Source: an uncultured Bacteroidales bacterium (lineage in GTDB: Bacteria; Bacteroidota; Bacteroidia; Bacteroidales; F082). From it: 64,000 nt of DNA. Each line of letters begins with the position of its first letter. The stretch's first letter is position 1. Below, one piece after another: positions 60,251-64,000 of the stretch. Location: contig CALBNV010000101.1 in NCBI GenBank assembly GCA_937896895.1, positions 1 to 64,000 of the forward strand, read 5' to 3'. A model generated the notes under the pieces. It was given only the letters and a program-made list of their open reading frames with translations, did no database searches and was not told the origin of the DNA. The translations under genes and the position numbers were made by a program.

Positions 60251-61021
60251 TTATTGAAAGTAAGGTGAAGACGGACGTGAGGGAATAAACGGAGTGCCGC
60301 CGTCATCGTCCTTCCCGAAATTCATGTAATAGAAGAGCCATGTGTCATGGTAAGGAGGCTCGTCTGCCTTGTTTGCGTCGTTGTATCTGCCGCAGATGAT
60401 GCTCGGGTTTGACTTCTTCTGATAGATGTAATAGATGGAGTCGGCGGCTGGCTCTAAGGTGTCATAAGGGATGAAATCTTCTGTAAGGTATCTTTCGAGA
60501 AGCGTGTTCACATCGTCAATGATGAAGACATGTGACTCGGCGTAATTCCCTGATTGTGAAAAAAGGAAGTTCATCTGGGTGCATGCGTATGAGACAAACA
60601 TGCTCGTCTGGTTGTAGTTGCCGTAAATATACACTGAGTCTCCCAAGATATAATCAGGGTTTCCGTGTTTTGCGCGGATGTCGGCTTTCGAGCAGCCGAA
60701 GTTGAAAGAAGGCTCTTTGAACAACCTGACATTCACCGGAATCCTCAGCGTTTCGTGACCGTTGTCCAACTCAATCTCGCCGCTGCCGACGTTCTTGCCT
60801 TTGATTTTCAGCCCGTCGATGACAGTTATGTATTTGTCATTTAATGATTTAACAGTCACTGGATACTCTGAACTGACATTGAGAGTCAGCTCATCAAGCA
60901 ATGCCATCTCTATAGGGTTCTCACCTAAATATTCGAGTTTTGTGTTTGTGTCTTCCTTTTTCTTGCAGTTTGTCGTCAAGATTAGGCATAAAATTGCCAT
61001 CAAAATCAGCGGTTTTTTCAT
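60251..61021 (-). CDS. Lipoprotein of unknown function
   Basis: 256 residues from ATG 61021. MKKPLILMAILCLILTTNCKKK gives a lipoprotein signal with the lipidated cysteine near residue 19 and a basic +2 to +4 region. The N-terminal part has an Ig-like beta pattern (EIELDNGHETLRIPVNVRLF), the C-terminal part has no known domain. TAATTTTG at 61076-61069 is its -7 element and fixes the start. It is convergent with murD and has no operon partner. Confidence 0.75.
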   Translation of the reverse strand: MKKPLILMAILCLILTTNCKKKEDTNTKLEYLGENPIEMALLDELTLNVSSEYPVTVKSLNDKYITVIDGLKIKGKNVGSGEIELDNGHETLRIPVNVRLFKEPSFNFGCSKADIRAKHGNPDYILGDSVYIYGNYNQTSMFVSYACTQMNFLFSQSGNYAESHVFIIDDVNTLLERYLTEDFIPYDTLEPAADSIYYIYQKKSNPSIICGRYNDANKADEPPYHDTWLFYYMNFGKDDDGGTPFIPSRPSSPYFQ

Positions 61022-61068
61022 AATAATGTGTGTCTTATGTATATGTATCGTATAACTTTTATTTTTTG

Positions 61069-61076
61069 CAAAATTA
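61069..61076 (-). promoter_or_regulatory. -7 element for the lipoprotein gene
   Basis: On the minus strand reads TAATTTTG (TAnnTTTG), 47 bases before the ATG. Confidence 0.5.
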
Positions 61077-61110
61077 TAAAAATTCTTTTCCCATGTTAGA
61101 TAAAATATCA

Positions 61111-61118
61111 TAAATTTG
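61111..61118 (+). promoter_or_regulatory. -7 element for gcvP
   Basis: TAAATTTG (TAnnTTTG), 38 bases before the gcvP ATG. Confidence 0.55.
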
Positions 61119-61156
61119 CACGTTTTGAAATTAATTACAAATTAACATATAATTAT

Positions 61157-64000
<2,844 letters not shown>

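Overview
The window is a chromosomal segment of a member of the Bacteroidota, most likely an anaerobic fermenter of the order Bacteroidales. Three things point there. Most promoters that can be seen carry the Bacteroidota -7 box TAnnTTTG a few tens of bases or less before the start codon, and Shine-Dalgarno sites are scarce. A type IX secretion set is present (gldJ, porU, porV). The metabolism (NAD-linked [FeFe] hydrogenase, class-B type succinate dehydrogenase/fumarate reductase, GcvP, enolase) fits a strict anaerobe. Genus cannot be read from the sequence. No rRNA, tRNA, CRISPR array, IS element or prophage was seen.

Layout. 0-3.4 kb: a decayed AAA-ATPase/nuclease gene, enolase and a RecD-like helicase. 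3.5-11.5 kb (minus strand): a TamA-like outer membrane lipoprotein, folC, a tonB-exbD-exbB energy module, anmK and murF. 11.5-18 kb: T9SS genes gldJ (minus) and porU-porV (plus). 18-20 kb: rpmH and pepD. 20-24.4 kb (minus): a six-gene probable redox-signalling cassette (hydrogenase-like H-cluster protein, two GHKL ATPases, two DRTGG proteins, a PHP protein) plus a GNAT gene. 24.4-30.3 kb: queH, a MazEF-like toxin-antitoxin pair and the electron-bifurcating hydrogenase operon hydBAC.

30.4-39.5 kb is the most unusual part. A Fic protein with repeats around its promoter is followed by a candidate structured RNA and an XRE regulator. Next comes a compact operon of four cysteine-rich CXXX-repeat precursors with twin-arginine leaders, a radical SAM/SPASM maturase, a SPASM-only partner, two small secreted proteins of unknown function, a small CXXX-system protein, and tatA and tatC. 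Modification by the radical SAM pair followed by Tat export of the folded product is the natural reading. The family set is known from genome annotation, but the product and its function are, to my knowledge, undescribed.

39.5-41.3 kb is a scarred region: a DUF4143 ATPase gene flanked by direct repeats, fragments of other genes and nested inverted repeats. 41.3-48.8 kb: a MORN-like protein, a DASS dicarboxylate transporter, sdhC-sdhA-sdhB and a MATE exporter. 48.9-57.4 kb: a Gfo/Idh/MocA oxidoreductase with a HEAT-DUF1080 protein (probable 3-keto-glycoside handling), a thioredoxin-like protein, a GH3/beta-lactamase-fold fusion and YqgE. 57.5-60.2 kb: an overlapping murL-murD pair, suggesting the epimerase route to D-glutamate in peptidoglycan. 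60.2-64 kb: a lipoprotein and gcvP, cut by the window end.

Several stop codons are followed at once by short degenerate direct repeats (GATTAGAG, AAAGTTATAAAGTAG, GGAGTTTGGAGAG, TTAGCTGTTAGC types), always in the same orientation relative to the gene. In one case, sdhA-sdhB, the repeat array supplies the next gene's start codon.
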